Source: a virus
Length of the DNA: 24,076 nucleotides
Virus record (IMG/VR): IMGVR_UViG_3300028835_000432
Location: 1-24,076 of that record
Direction: 5' to 3' (one strand)
Every line of letters starts with the position of its first letter. The stretch's first letter is position 1. Below the pieces are notes generated by a model that saw only the letters and a program-made list of their open reading frames with translations, was not told the origin of the DNA and made no database searches. Positions 16,567 through 23,708 of the stretch are shown piece by piece. A program made the translations under genes and the position numbers.

Positions 16567-16934
16567 TCGTACACGATACCAGGCGGTAGCTGTCCTAGAC
16601 GGTTCAGGAACTCTGCGCGGCTCATCTCGTCTTTGGGCTCGAACTTGACGGTCTTGGTCACTTTGCCATCCTCGTCCTCGAACTCGACAACCAGGTTGGT
16701 CTCGGAGTAGGTAAGCCAGATCTCAAGCGCCCACAGTCGGTTCAGGTTGGTCTCTACCTGTGTGCGCAGCATCGTGCCGTCCGGCACAAGGGTTCGCTTG
16801 CTGAGCATTTGCCCGCGCTCGGTTTCCGCCTGGTAGTCTGGTGGCAGGATGACTACAAAGGTTTCCCCGGACGAGTCAGCGATGGATAAGTAACGGGTCT
16901 GCGCCACTGGGGTTGTCGCTGTAATTGTTGCCAT
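16515..16934 (-). CDS. Tail assembly chaperone (upstream, gpG-like)
   Basis: A 139-residue protein between the major tail protein and the large tail genes, where siphoviruses encode the short tail assembly chaperone. It begins with a beta-rich part (YLSIADSSGETFVVILPPDY), then a helical part (LRTQVETNLNRLWALEIWL) and an acidic stretch (VEFEDEDGKVTKTVKFEPKDE). Its last codons are CCT TTT followed by TAG, forming the slippery site for the longer product. The ATG (16932-16934) is preceded by AGGAGG, but 18 bases away, which is longer than usual; no better in-frame start exists between them. Function rests on position and the frameshift overlap, since these chaperones diverge quickly in sequence. 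Confidence 0.8.
   Translation of the reverse strand: MATITATTPVAQTRYLSIADSSGETFVVILPPDYQAETERGQMLSKRTLVPDGTMLRTQVETNLNRLWALEIWLTYSETNLVVEFEDEDGKVTKTVKFEPKDEMSRAEFLNRLGQLPPGIVYEWHSCVVDIVRDWAVPF
16518..16524 (-). promoter_or_regulatory. Programmed -1 frameshift slippery heptamer CCCTTTT
   Basis: On the minus strand the zero frame reads GTC CCT TTT TAG. The heptamer C CCT TTT has the XXXYYYZ form in the correct phase, so both tRNAs can re-pair as CCC TTT after a one-base slip. The stop codon is the very next zero-frame codon, and the -1 frame stays open for 104 more codons. This is the arrangement seen in many tail assembly chaperone gene pairs. Confidence 0.8.
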
Positions 16935-17015
16935 CTCTATCTGGTTGTTTATCCTCCTATGCTTTCTAGACGGGGGGCCAGAGTGACCCCCCGTCTCATT
17001 GACTGACGACCCCTG
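16935..17015 (-). other. 81-base gap after the major tail protein, with hairpin and distant ribosome site
   Basis: Besides the 16968-16996 hairpin, this gap holds AGGAGG at 16953-16958, 18 bases before the chaperone ATG. It is the longest gap in the tail module apart from the tape measure leader. I see no -10/-35 pair. Confidence 0.5.
16968..16996 (-). terminator. Strong hairpin between major tail protein and chaperone (attenuator or mRNA-stabilising stem)
   Basis: A perfect 10-base-pair stem, AGACGGGGGG paired with CCCCCCGTCT, around a 9-base loop, lies in the 81-base gap after the major tail protein stop. Eight of the ten pairs are G-C. No run of T follows on the minus strand (it reads TAGAAAGC), so it is not a classical full terminator. 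It could lower transcription of the chaperone and later genes, or protect the abundant tail tube mRNA from 3' decay. Confidence 0.6.
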
Positions 17016-18083
17016 TTACGGGGTTGGCCAGGTGTATGCCTGCGTCAGGTTCTCGAGGTAGACCTCGAAGGTGTTGCCGGCCACTTGCTCCTGCGCCACA
17101 CCGGTGAACTGCAAAGCCAGCCACCCGCCGCCGATCAGCGCGGGCGGGCCTGCAGCCTGCCAGGTGAACTCAGGGGCGTAGAGCCTCAGCCTCCAGGGGT
17201 TGCTCATCCCGGTCGCGTCGCCCGGTGTGTACACGTCGAACTCGAAGCTCGCTGTGTGCACTGCCGGTGACCAGTCGATCACCCCATCAGCCTCGGTGTT
17301 GTCGCCGGTGAGCAGGGCCTTGTACAGCTCGGCGTTCTGCCACTTGTAGGTCCAGGTCGCGGTTAGCGTCTGGAACTGGAGGATGAAGTCGTCGGGGTAC
17401 GGACTCCCGATGATCAGCTCCTCCCGTGGCGTGGTGTAGCTGTCAACCAGGTCAAAGACGAGGTTGGTGGCCGGTTGCTCTACATCGCCCAGCTTGAGCG
17501 ACCCCTGGTGCGCCAGTGGCACACTGGGATAGCTCTCGTAGGCGTTGGCCCAGCCCCAGGTGTCGACCCCCGTCTCGGAGAGCTTGGGCTCCCGGGCGAC
17601 GAAGGTGATAGCGCTGGTGCAGATTGCGCCAGGCGCGGCTGCCAGCCGCAAGCCCACACAGCGGGCGTCCTTCAGGAGCTCGCCCACGTTGTCGGCGGTG
17701 CCAGTGGCCCCAGGGATGTAGCGCCGCACGCTCATCCACGGGAAGTCGTAGTAGTTGTCGGGCGGGAGGAAGATGTGTCGGAACATACTGGCTTCTGGCA
17801 CGTCGGACAGCGTAGAGACGCTGCCGACCGCTGCATAGAGCAGCCAGCCAATGGTGCTTTCCAGGCGCGGGTTGAGGATTGCCTGGCCGGCACCGAAGGC
17901 CATTTCCTTGTAAGCTCCGGTTGGGTGGTAGCCCCCACCAATCTCTGGCGGGAACTGCCGGATAGTCTGCTGCGGTCCCAGGTCTACGCGGGCTGCCTTG
18001 TGGCGATACCACGTGGTTGCCAGCGTGCCCTTGGCGGGCTGTGGCCCAAAACCGAAGATGGCTTCTGTTGATGCTACCGTCAT
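17016..18083 (-). CDS. Major tail (tube) protein
   Basis: A 355-residue protein directly upstream of the chaperone pair, the standard position of the tail tube subunit. The N-terminal half contains a long loop and the segment GAYKEMAFGAGQAILNPRLE followed by IGWLLYAAVG, which matches the pattern of tube proteins, in which a strand pair is followed by a helix near the tube joint. The rest is beta-rich, with TWTYKWQN and HTASFEFDVYTPG strands. It is longer than many tube proteins, so an extra surface domain at the C-terminus is possible. The ATG (18081-18083) has AGGAGG 6 bases upstream, the best ribosome site in the tail module, as expected for an abundant protein. It overlaps the stop of the glycosyltransferase gene as ATGA. 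Confidence 0.75.
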   Translation of the reverse strand: MTVASTEAIFGFGPQPAKGTLATTWYRHKAARVDLGPQQTIRQFPPEIGGGYHPTGAYKEMAFGAGQAILNPRLESTIGWLLYAAVGSVSTLSDVPEASMFRHIFLPPDNYYDFPWMSVRRYIPGATGTADNVGELLKDARCVGLRLAAAPGAICTSAITFVAREPKLSETGVDTWGWANAYESYPSVPLAHQGSLKLGDVEQPATNLVFDLVDSYTTPREELIIGSPYPDDFILQFQTLTATWTYKWQNAELYKALLTGDNTEADGVIDWSPAVHTASFEFDVYTPGDATGMSNPWRLRLYAPEFTWQAAGPPALIGGGWLALQFTGVAQEQVAGNTFEVYLENLTQAYTWPTP

Positions 18084-19135
18084 GTTGCACCTCCTACGAT
18101 GCGGGTGTACGTTGTATGCCAGTCACACCAGCGATTGGCGATGTCGTACTGGCGGGCGTCCTTCAGCCCCTCGACCTGCAGCTTTCGCCGCAGGAACTCG
18201 TCTCGGATTAACAGTCGTAGCGCCCTGTCCCAGGCTTCTGGTGTGTGGTCCACCAGGAGGCCGTTGTGCCGGTTCTGGACAGTGCCTCGGTAGACCCCAC
18301 ACTTGGTGGCGATCACCGCACACCCACCCAGCTTTCTGCCCAGTGGCCTGGCTGCGCTCCAGCCCTCGATGGCCTTAATGGGTGACTTGCAAGCGTTGAA
18401 CGGGTCGTCTGGCACCAGCGGTGCACACAGGATGTCTGCCTGTGCCAAGGTGGCCGGGTACTCCGCGTAGTGCACAGGCGGGATCGTGTCTGCCCAGTGT
18501 AGGTAGTCATACACCATCCAGTCCCCGGCTACCACCAGCCGCACGTCAGGGTAGTCTGCTATGATGCTGGGCATCACTTTGCCGACCACCTTCCAGTCCT
18601 CGTAGTGCGTTCTGGTGCCAGCAAGCATCACTGTCAGGCCAGAGCTTGGCCGCTTTGCGTCCTGTGACACCCGGGTGAACCACTTGTAGTCCACAGCGTT
18701 GGGCAGGAGGTAGACTGGCTTGCCGCCACTCTCCGCCAGCGCTAGTTGGGCCAGTGGCCTGGTCGTGACCGTCACCGCATCCACGTAGGGCAGGTAGGCC
18801 GCCCAGGTCAGATTCATTCTCTCTGAGTCAGACTCCCGGTGCTGGCCGCTGTAGTCATCGTCGTACTCACAGACGACCTTCGCGCCCTGCACCCGGAGGG
18901 CCTGGATCAGGGTCTCCCCCGCGTCTGGTACGTCAGAGATGGGCCGGTGCAGCACAACCACGTCGTTGCCGAACACCGTGCTCAGGTGTGCCTCCCGCAG
19001 GTGCTGGGCGGCTTCCTTGATTGGCATCCAGCCGCAGCGCATATTGCTGTTGGTATTAAGGTTCGTGAAGGGCAAGGTGATGCGGTAGATCTCCACCGCG
19101 CCTGGTGCCTTGCCCAGTAGGCCCAGGACCCTCAT
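18080..19135 (-). CDS. GT4-type (GT-B fold) glycosyltransferase
   Basis: A 351-residue enzyme expected to move a sugar from a nucleotide-sugar donor to an unknown acceptor. The N-terminal half has a VVCEYDDDYSG segment near 87-97 and ends with LPNAVDYKWF (144-153), a hallmark of GT4 linkers. The C-terminal domain has LTVMLAGTRTHYEDW, VRLVVAGDW, then FNACKSPIKAIEGWS (246-260), which carries the N-x2-KS-x2-K-x2-E signature, followed by GCAVIATKCG and NGLLV. E257 is the likely donor-binding Glu. The start is the ATG at 19133-19135, which overlaps the upstream TGA (ATGA); the frame runs 49 codons further up, but that part is the upstream gene read out of frame. Lying between neck and tube genes, it may glycosylate a virion protein. 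Confidence 0.9.
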   Translation of the reverse strand: MRVLGLLGKAPGAVEIYRITLPFTNLNTNSNMRCGWMPIKEAAQHLREAHLSTVFGNDVVVLHRPISDVPDAGETLIQALRVQGAKVVCEYDDDYSGQHRESDSERMNLTWAAYLPYVDAVTVTTRPLAQLALAESGGKPVYLLPNAVDYKWFTRVSQDAKRPSSGLTVMLAGTRTHYEDWKVVGKVMPSIIADYPDVRLVVAGDWMVYDYLHWADTIPPVHYAEYPATLAQADILCAPLVPDDPFNACKSPIKAIEGWSAARPLGRKLGGCAVIATKCGVYRGTVQNRHNGLLVDHTPEAWDRALRLLIRDEFLRRKLQVEGLKDARQYDIANRWCDWHTTYTRIVGGAT

Positions 19136-19773
19136 TCCCGCTGTGTCAGCACTTGTATCCAAACACCACCCTCCCAGATGTAGTCGTCCTCTGGTCCGCC
19201 AAGTTCGACACAGTGGCTCTTGGCCACGTGTGCCTCCATAGCGGTCTCGCCCAGGGTGTCGATCATCCCGCCACACTGCCAACCGTGCAGGTTGTCAGGT
19301 CGCTTGCTCTCGCAGTACTCCTCTAGCAAGGCCCGGAACAGCTGGGCCAGGCGGGTTGCTTCATCCTCGTTCTGGTCAGAGTAGATGAAGAACACCTTGA
19401 ACGACACTTTGAACCGCCGCCACCAGCGCCTCGACCCCCCGATCTCGTAGGGGTAGCCGATGTGCAAGCTCAGGTTCGTAGCTGAGCTGTCAACCGAGCT
19501 TGCTACTGAGTGCTTCCACCCATCGGACATGTCCGCTGGATCTTGCACCTGGATAGCGATGTGACTGGATGGCACCCGGGGGTCAGGATCCAGCCTGGTA
19601 GGATCGTCCTGTAGCCTCCCGACCTTGATGAGGGAAGGCATCAGCACACGGTCTGCACCCGCTGAGTCCTTGTAGGCCAGCATGGCCAGGTACTCGGCGG
19701 GGACGCTGTCTACCATCTTGTCCTGCAGGTGAGCTTTGAGACTCGCCAGCAGGTCGTTGACCATTTCTCCCAT
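19132..19773 (-). CDS. Neck protein or tail terminator candidate
   Basis: A 213-residue protein between the adaptor and the tube protein block, where siphoviruses place head closure and tail terminator genes. It has an N-terminal helix (MVNDLLASLKAHLQDKMV), a mid part rich in Pro and Asp, and a strand-helix unit WWRRFKVSFKVFFIYSDQNEDEATRLAQLFRALLEEY, in which a beta strand is followed by a long amphipathic helix, as in tail terminator folds. This is inference; no family is recognised. It starts 3 bases after the adaptor stop, with GGGGTG as a modest ribosome site, and ends in an ATGA overlap with the glycosyltransferase, which suggests coupled translation. Confidence 0.55.
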   Translation of the reverse strand: MGEMVNDLLASLKAHLQDKMVDSVPAEYLAMLAYKDSAGADRVLMPSLIKVGRLQDDPTRLDPDPRVPSSHIAIQVQDPADMSDGWKHSVASSVDSSATNLSLHIGYPYEIGGSRRWWRRFKVSFKVFFIYSDQNEDEATRLAQLFRALLEEYCESKRPDNLHGWQCGGMIDTLGETAMEAHVAKSHCVELGGPEDDYIWEGGVWIQVLTQRE

Positions 19774-19776
19774 GTG

Positions 19777-20457
19777 TCACCCCACAGGTTGCAGCTTGGC
19801 ATACTGCGGTGTTGCATGTGCAGCCAGGATCTCGTAGTAGCGCTGCATGTAGTGCTCTGCCAGCCGGAGCACAGGGTTGTCCTCGGGACCGCCCGCCTCC
19901 CGGCGCGACTTGTACTGCCCCAGGGTGGCGGCCTTGGTTGAGGAGGGCTCCAGAGCCACCGCTGCGACATACAGCTTGATGGCTTCCAGAGCCCACCTCG
20001 GAACCGTGATAGACGAGTTGTCGTCCTCGACCAGCGGATGGTAGGCCACGTAGTGTACCGTGACTGCCTGGTCCGCGACCGGGACGCGCGAGAAGCTGAT
20101 CCGGCCTTGGGGCCAGAGGATGTAGCCCAACGGGTTTGACGTTGTAGAGCGTGCCGTGTTAGGCCACACCCCGCCCGGCCAGTATTCACGTCGTGCGAGC
20201 CACGTGTTCTCCTTCCAGTGCACCGCATAGACACCCGCACCTTCAGTCTCCACAATGTCGGCCGGCAGGGCAAACTCGTAAGTTGTCCCATCGCCCGTGA
20301 TCGGGAAGTCCGAAGCTACCCCTGTGTGGGTGGCGGCAAATGCCGTCAAGGCATCATTCACCACATCCAGCAGCAGGGCCGCCGTGTACTTGGCGTAGGT
20401 TGGGTCATCCAGCTTGCGTCCGACTTGAGCTTTCAGCGCAGCCCACGTGACTGACAT
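19777..20457 (-). CDS. Head-tail adaptor/connector protein
   Basis: A 226-residue protein next to the capsid gene. It begins with helices (TWAALKAQVGRKLDDP, LLLDVVNDALTAFAATHT), has a beta segment (TTYEFALPADIVETEGAGVY) and closes with a long helical part (RWALEIKLYVAAVALEP; LRLAEHYMQRYYEIL). This order, with the phrase FALPADI followed by a short beta hairpin and a C-terminal helix, resembles phage adaptor proteins of the gp4/gp6 type that extend the portal ring. The start (20455-20457) has AGGGAG 6 bases upstream, 16 bases after the capsid gene stop. No oddities. Confidence 0.65.
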   Translation of the reverse strand: MSVTWAALKAQVGRKLDDPTYAKYTAALLLDVVNDALTAFAATHTGVASDFPITGDGTTYEFALPADIVETEGAGVYAVHWKENTWLARREYWPGGVWPNTARSTTSNPLGYILWPQGRISFSRVPVADQAVTVHYVAYHPLVEDDNSSITVPRWALEAIKLYVAAVALEPSSTKAATLGQYKSRREAGGPEDNPVLRLAEHYMQRYYEILAAHATPQYAKLQPVG

Positions 20458-20473
20458 AGGGTACTCCCTCTGG

Positions 20474-21835
20474 CTACAGGTTTACCACCTGTCCCAACTT
20501 GCGGACTGGGCCAGCGTGGAAGTAGACCTCGAACCGGCGTGGGTACATCTGCTGGTACTTCAAGTAGGCGTCCCACGAGAAGCGATAGATGCTCTCGGTG
20601 TCATCGACGGGCGGAGGCGTGTAGGTTTGGGGCGGCTGAAGCACGCCGGAAACCACACCACGCGGTCCCTTCAAGAACACCGTTGCGTGAACCGGGCGAC
20701 CCTTGGTGACGTATCCGTAGACACCTTCACCCAGGTTGGTCTGGAAGTTGTCGGTCGTGATTGGGGAGGTGAAGAGCAACTTGCCAGTGTCGACACTGTG
20801 GATCTCGCGTACCATCGCCGTGGGGTCCTGGAAGAGCACGCCATTTGTGACCTTCAGGGCGGTGCCCGTAGCAAGATCGATGGTGCCACCATCGGCGCCC
20901 CGGTAGACGTGCAGCGTCACGATGTCACCCGCTGAGAAACCAGCTGAGCTGGCCACGGAGATGTAGTGGGTGGCGCCTTCTTGGCCGACCTGCCACACAC
21001 CCTCAACCTTCGTGGTCGCGGGGTCAGGTGCACCGTCACCCAGCGTGATGGACGCACTGATCGTGGTTTGCTGCAGGATCTCCCCGCAGTTCCACAGCGT
21101 CACACACGGGTGCTGTGCGAAGCGCACGCCTTCGTACTCGCCGATCTCGTAGTTGAGCATCCGGCGCGTGTCGGTGTACTGCAGGCGGCTGATGAACTCA
21201 CCGTTGTCGCTGTCCTTGATCGTGTAGACCGAGGAAGGAGAAGCGATGCCGACGATGGGGTTGGTCACGGGGTCGGGCTCGAAGTCTGCACCCAGGTGCA
21301 CGGCCCGGCAGACGGAGAGGTCGAAGAGGTCGTCGGCCTGGATGCTGCCGAAGTCGCTCGCGCCCCCAGAGAACATGACAACGGACTTGTTCAGGAAAGC
21401 GTTGCGAGCCAGCAGGTCCAGGGACTGGACCAGGTGAGGGGCCAACCGGGACGAGATGATCCGACGCAGCCCAGCCTGCCCGCTCTCCTTCCAGTACGTG
21501 ATCATGTCATCGTACTTGTTGAGCATCACCTTGTCGCCATAGCGAAGGCAGGTGATTTCCAACTGGCGGGAGTCCAGGTAGAGCTGAGGCAGCCAGATCG
21601 TCCGGTTGTCCAGCGCAGCGATATTGGGTTCAGGGTCGATGATCTGAGTGAAGACCATCCTGCCGGTGCGCTGACCGAGCAGGTTGATCCCGTACGTCAC
21701 GAGCCCGTAGAACAGGGAGGACAGCCGGAACTGTTCCAGCAGCTCCGGGACGTAGACCGTCCTCTGGTTCTTGTCGAAGTTCTCCCACGGCGTATCGCCG
21801 TAGTATGTGTCAAACCCAGTAGCTGGGTATGCCAT
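20474..21835 (-). CDS. Major capsid protein, N4-gp56-like
   Basis: A 453-residue capsid subunit. It contains the segment MLNYEIGEYEGVRFAQHP (226-243), typical of the N4-gp56 type of HK97-fold capsid proteins, and other fitting parts: YVPELLEQFRLSSLFYGLV near the start and LPQLYLDSRQLEITCLRYGDK. Between about 265 and 380 lies a beta-rich insert (YISVASSAGFSAGDIVTLHV, then TALKVTNGVLF and GKLLFTSPIT) that looks like an extra surface domain before the chain returns to capsid-like sequence (GYVTKGRPVHATVFLKG). The protein follows a coiled-coil scaffold gene. The ATG (21833-21835) has AGGAGG 6 bases upstream, a very strong site, as expected for the most abundant virion protein. Confidence 0.85.
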   Translation of the reverse strand: MAYPATGFDTYYGDTPWENFDKNQRTVYVPELLEQFRLSSLFYGLVTYGINLLGQRTGRMVFTQIIDPEPNIAALDNRTIWLPQLYLDSRQLEITCLRYGDKVMLNKYDDMITYWKESGQAGLRRIISSRLAPHLVQSLDLLARNAFLNKSVVMFSGGASDFGSIQADDLFDLSVCRAVHLGADFEPDPVTNPIVGIASPSSVYTIKDSDNGEFISRLQYTDTRRMLNYEIGEYEGVRFAQHPCVTLWNCGEILQQTTISASITLGDGAPDPATTKVEGVWQVGQEGATHYISVASSAGFSAGDIVTLHVYRGADGGTIDLATGTALKVTNGVLFQDPTAMVREIHSVDTGKLLFTSPITTDNFQTNLGEGVYGYVTKGRPVHATVFLKGPRGVVSGVLQPPQTYTPPPVDDTESIYRFSWDAYLKYQQMYPRRFEVYFHAGPVRKLGQVVNL

Positions 21836-21893
21836 GTCACACCTCCTAAGAAGTTATGGGTGGTTCGGAGCAGGGGTGTGACGGCCTTGGTTG

Positions 21894-22637
21894 CTACTTA
21901 GGAAGCTGTGCGTCCGTGGCCGCGTACCACCGCTCTCGAAGCGCGTTATACGTCTCCATCTGGCGGTCTTTCAGAGCAACGGCCATCTGTGCATGCAGGC
22001 TGTCCAAGTCGGCACCAGCCGGGCTGCTGGCCGCCGGCGGCGACGCGGGGGGCTTGACCCCCGCAGCCAGCTGCTGGAATGCAGCAGTGGCCTGCGCATT
22101 GAGCGCCGTAGCCATCGTGGTCAGCTTCTGGCGGAACTCGTCCATGTCCTTGGCCTCTGGCAGTGCACCAGCCTCCACCAGGGGGGCCAGCGCGGGGAAC
22201 TCAGCTGCCACAACCCGGATCCTCTCGGTCTGGGCCTTCGTGGCGTCCAGCTGTCCTTCCCACACTGTCTTCTCGGTCTCAAGGGCGGCCACAGTCTGCC
22301 GCAGTGTATCGAGTTCCTGCGTGCCTTCGGTCGCGCCTGTCTGTGCTGCTGTCAGCTTGGTTGTGAGGTCTTCCTTGGCCTTGGCCTCTACACCGAGCTG
22401 TGCTGTCAGTTGCGCGACTCGCTTGTCCAGTCCCGCCTGGATCTTGCGTTGCTCTACCAGTTGGGCTTGGAGCTGTTCTGCCGTGGTCTCACCAGCCGGG
22501 GGTGGTGCCGGAGCACCAGGTGCTAGGGGAGCGGCCGGGGGTGGTGCACCCTCTGGGGGTTGCCCCTCTGGGGGTGCCCCCTCTCCGCCTCCCGCGCCTG
22601 TTGCGGGCGCGCCCTGTCCAGTAGGATCTGTTGGCAT
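21894..22637 (-). CDS. Capsid scaffolding protein
   Basis: A 247-residue protein between portal and capsid genes, the usual place of the scaffold. Residues 1-48 are almost entirely Pro, Gly, Ala and Glu, so disordered. Residues about 50-135 form a predicted coiled coil (LQAQLVEQRKIQAGLDKRV, LRQTVAALETEKTVWEGQL), followed by more helix to about 195. The C-terminus (ALKDRQMETYNALRERWYAA) is basic and helical, as in scaffold ends that bind capsid subunits. There is no sign of a protease domain. The ATG (22635-22637) has GGAGG about 6 bases upstream and lies 1 base after the portal stop. Function is inferred from position and composition. Confidence 0.75.
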   Translation of the reverse strand: MPTDPTGQGAPATGAGGGEGAPPEGQPPEGAPPPAAPLAPGAPAPPPAGETTAEQLQAQLVEQRKIQAGLDKRVAQLTAQLGVEAKAKEDLTTKLTAAQTGATEGTQELDTLRQTVAALETEKTVWEGQLDATKAQTERIRVVAAEFPALAPLVEAGALPEAKDMDEFRQKLTTMATALNAQATAAFQQLAAGVKPPASPPAASSPAGADLDSLHAQMAVALKDRQMETYNALRERWYAATDAQLPK

Positions 22638-22638
22638 G

Positions 22639-23700
22639 TTACTCCTCCTTTGTCAAGTTTGGTTGGGGCGTGTTTGGCCTTGACATCCCAGCCTGCTCAC
22701 CCCCAGCCCCGGCCCCTCCGAAGGGGTCCTGGGCGGGCTTGTTCAGGGTAGATGAATACTCCATCCACGCCTTGATCAGTTTCTGCTCGGTCTGGGTATC
22801 ACGTACGTCACCGAGCCGCTCTAGTGCCGTTTCCGGCGAGATGAGTCCTGCGTTCAGTCGCAAAATGAGTTCATTGACCAGCTGCTCGTGGTCTCGGGGC
22901 AGGACCGGCGCCCACTCTTGCCAGATGCGCACGTCCCGGATCATTTCTGGCGTAATGCCTCCAATGCCCTTCTCGGCCGCAATTCGCAGGATCTTGCGGT
23001 CCAGGTGGTTGAGTCCCTGTGTCCACAGCGTCCGCTCCTGCCGGATGTGCACGATCAGCGGAAGCATCCGCATAACCAGTGTGAGTGACGACCGCTGGCT
23101 GCCCTCGTCGAGCCCGTAGGTCACGGGTGGTGTGTATGCCTCGGTGCGGGCTAGGTTGAGTAGCTCCATTGCCCAGCGGATCGTTGGGTCGTTAACCTGA
23201 ATGCCGTTGGGGTAGGCAATGGTTGGCTCCGGCCCTCCTGGTATTCCCGTGCCCAGGTCCAACAGTGTGACCCCGTTGTCCAGCCGCCGCAGAACGACCT
23301 TGCGCACATTGGTGATTGCGGGTAGCTGGCGGGCATTCTCAGAGATGATGTCGCCCGCGTCAGCGAACCGATCGTTGATCTCAACCGCCATCTCGTCCTT
23401 CTGGTGTAGCAGTGAGACACCATAGAACTGACCGGCGCGGAGATGAGGGATATAGACGTAGGGCACACCTGTGAGCGGCTTACCCTTCAGCTCGACTCCA
23501 CCCCACTTGATCTCCTGGCCATCCACTGTGATCCCGTAGGACTCTCCCTTCCAGTGCTCTTGGTAAAGTGCGTTGTCAGACGAGGTCTCCGTCTCATACA
23601 TCAGCCTCGCCTGCAGCTGTGTGATCTCAAAACAGATGATGGCTTCCAGCAACTCCCAGTACCGGATCGGCGACCACACCGGGAAGAAGTACTCCGGCAT
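22639..23700 (-). pseudogene. Portal protein, C-terminal part (in a -1 frame relative to its N-terminal part)
   Basis: The main body of a portal protein, the dodecameric ring through which DNA enters and leaves the head. From MPEYFFPVWSPIRYWELLEA the sequence runs through YVYIPHLRAGQFYGVSLLHQ and EMAVEINDRFADAGDII, the conserved stretch where portals form wing and stem, to a helical C-terminus and a Pro/Gly-rich tail. The frame has no proper start: the first in-frame ATG after the upstream stop is 23698-23700, without a ribosome site, and portal-like sequence begins just before it (VLDHV). The upstream fragment ends at TAG 23709-23711 in the neighbouring frame, so one base seems to be missing around 23705-23720. 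An assembly or sequencing error is the simplest cause; a true broken gene is possible. Confidence 0.75.
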
Positions 23701-23708
23701 CACGTGGT

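Noticed and set aside
17009-17024. CCCCTGTTACGGGG as a terminator at the end of the major tail protein gene
   Set aside because: Only a 4-pair stem that includes the stop codon, with no T tract; the 16968-16996 stem is far stronger.
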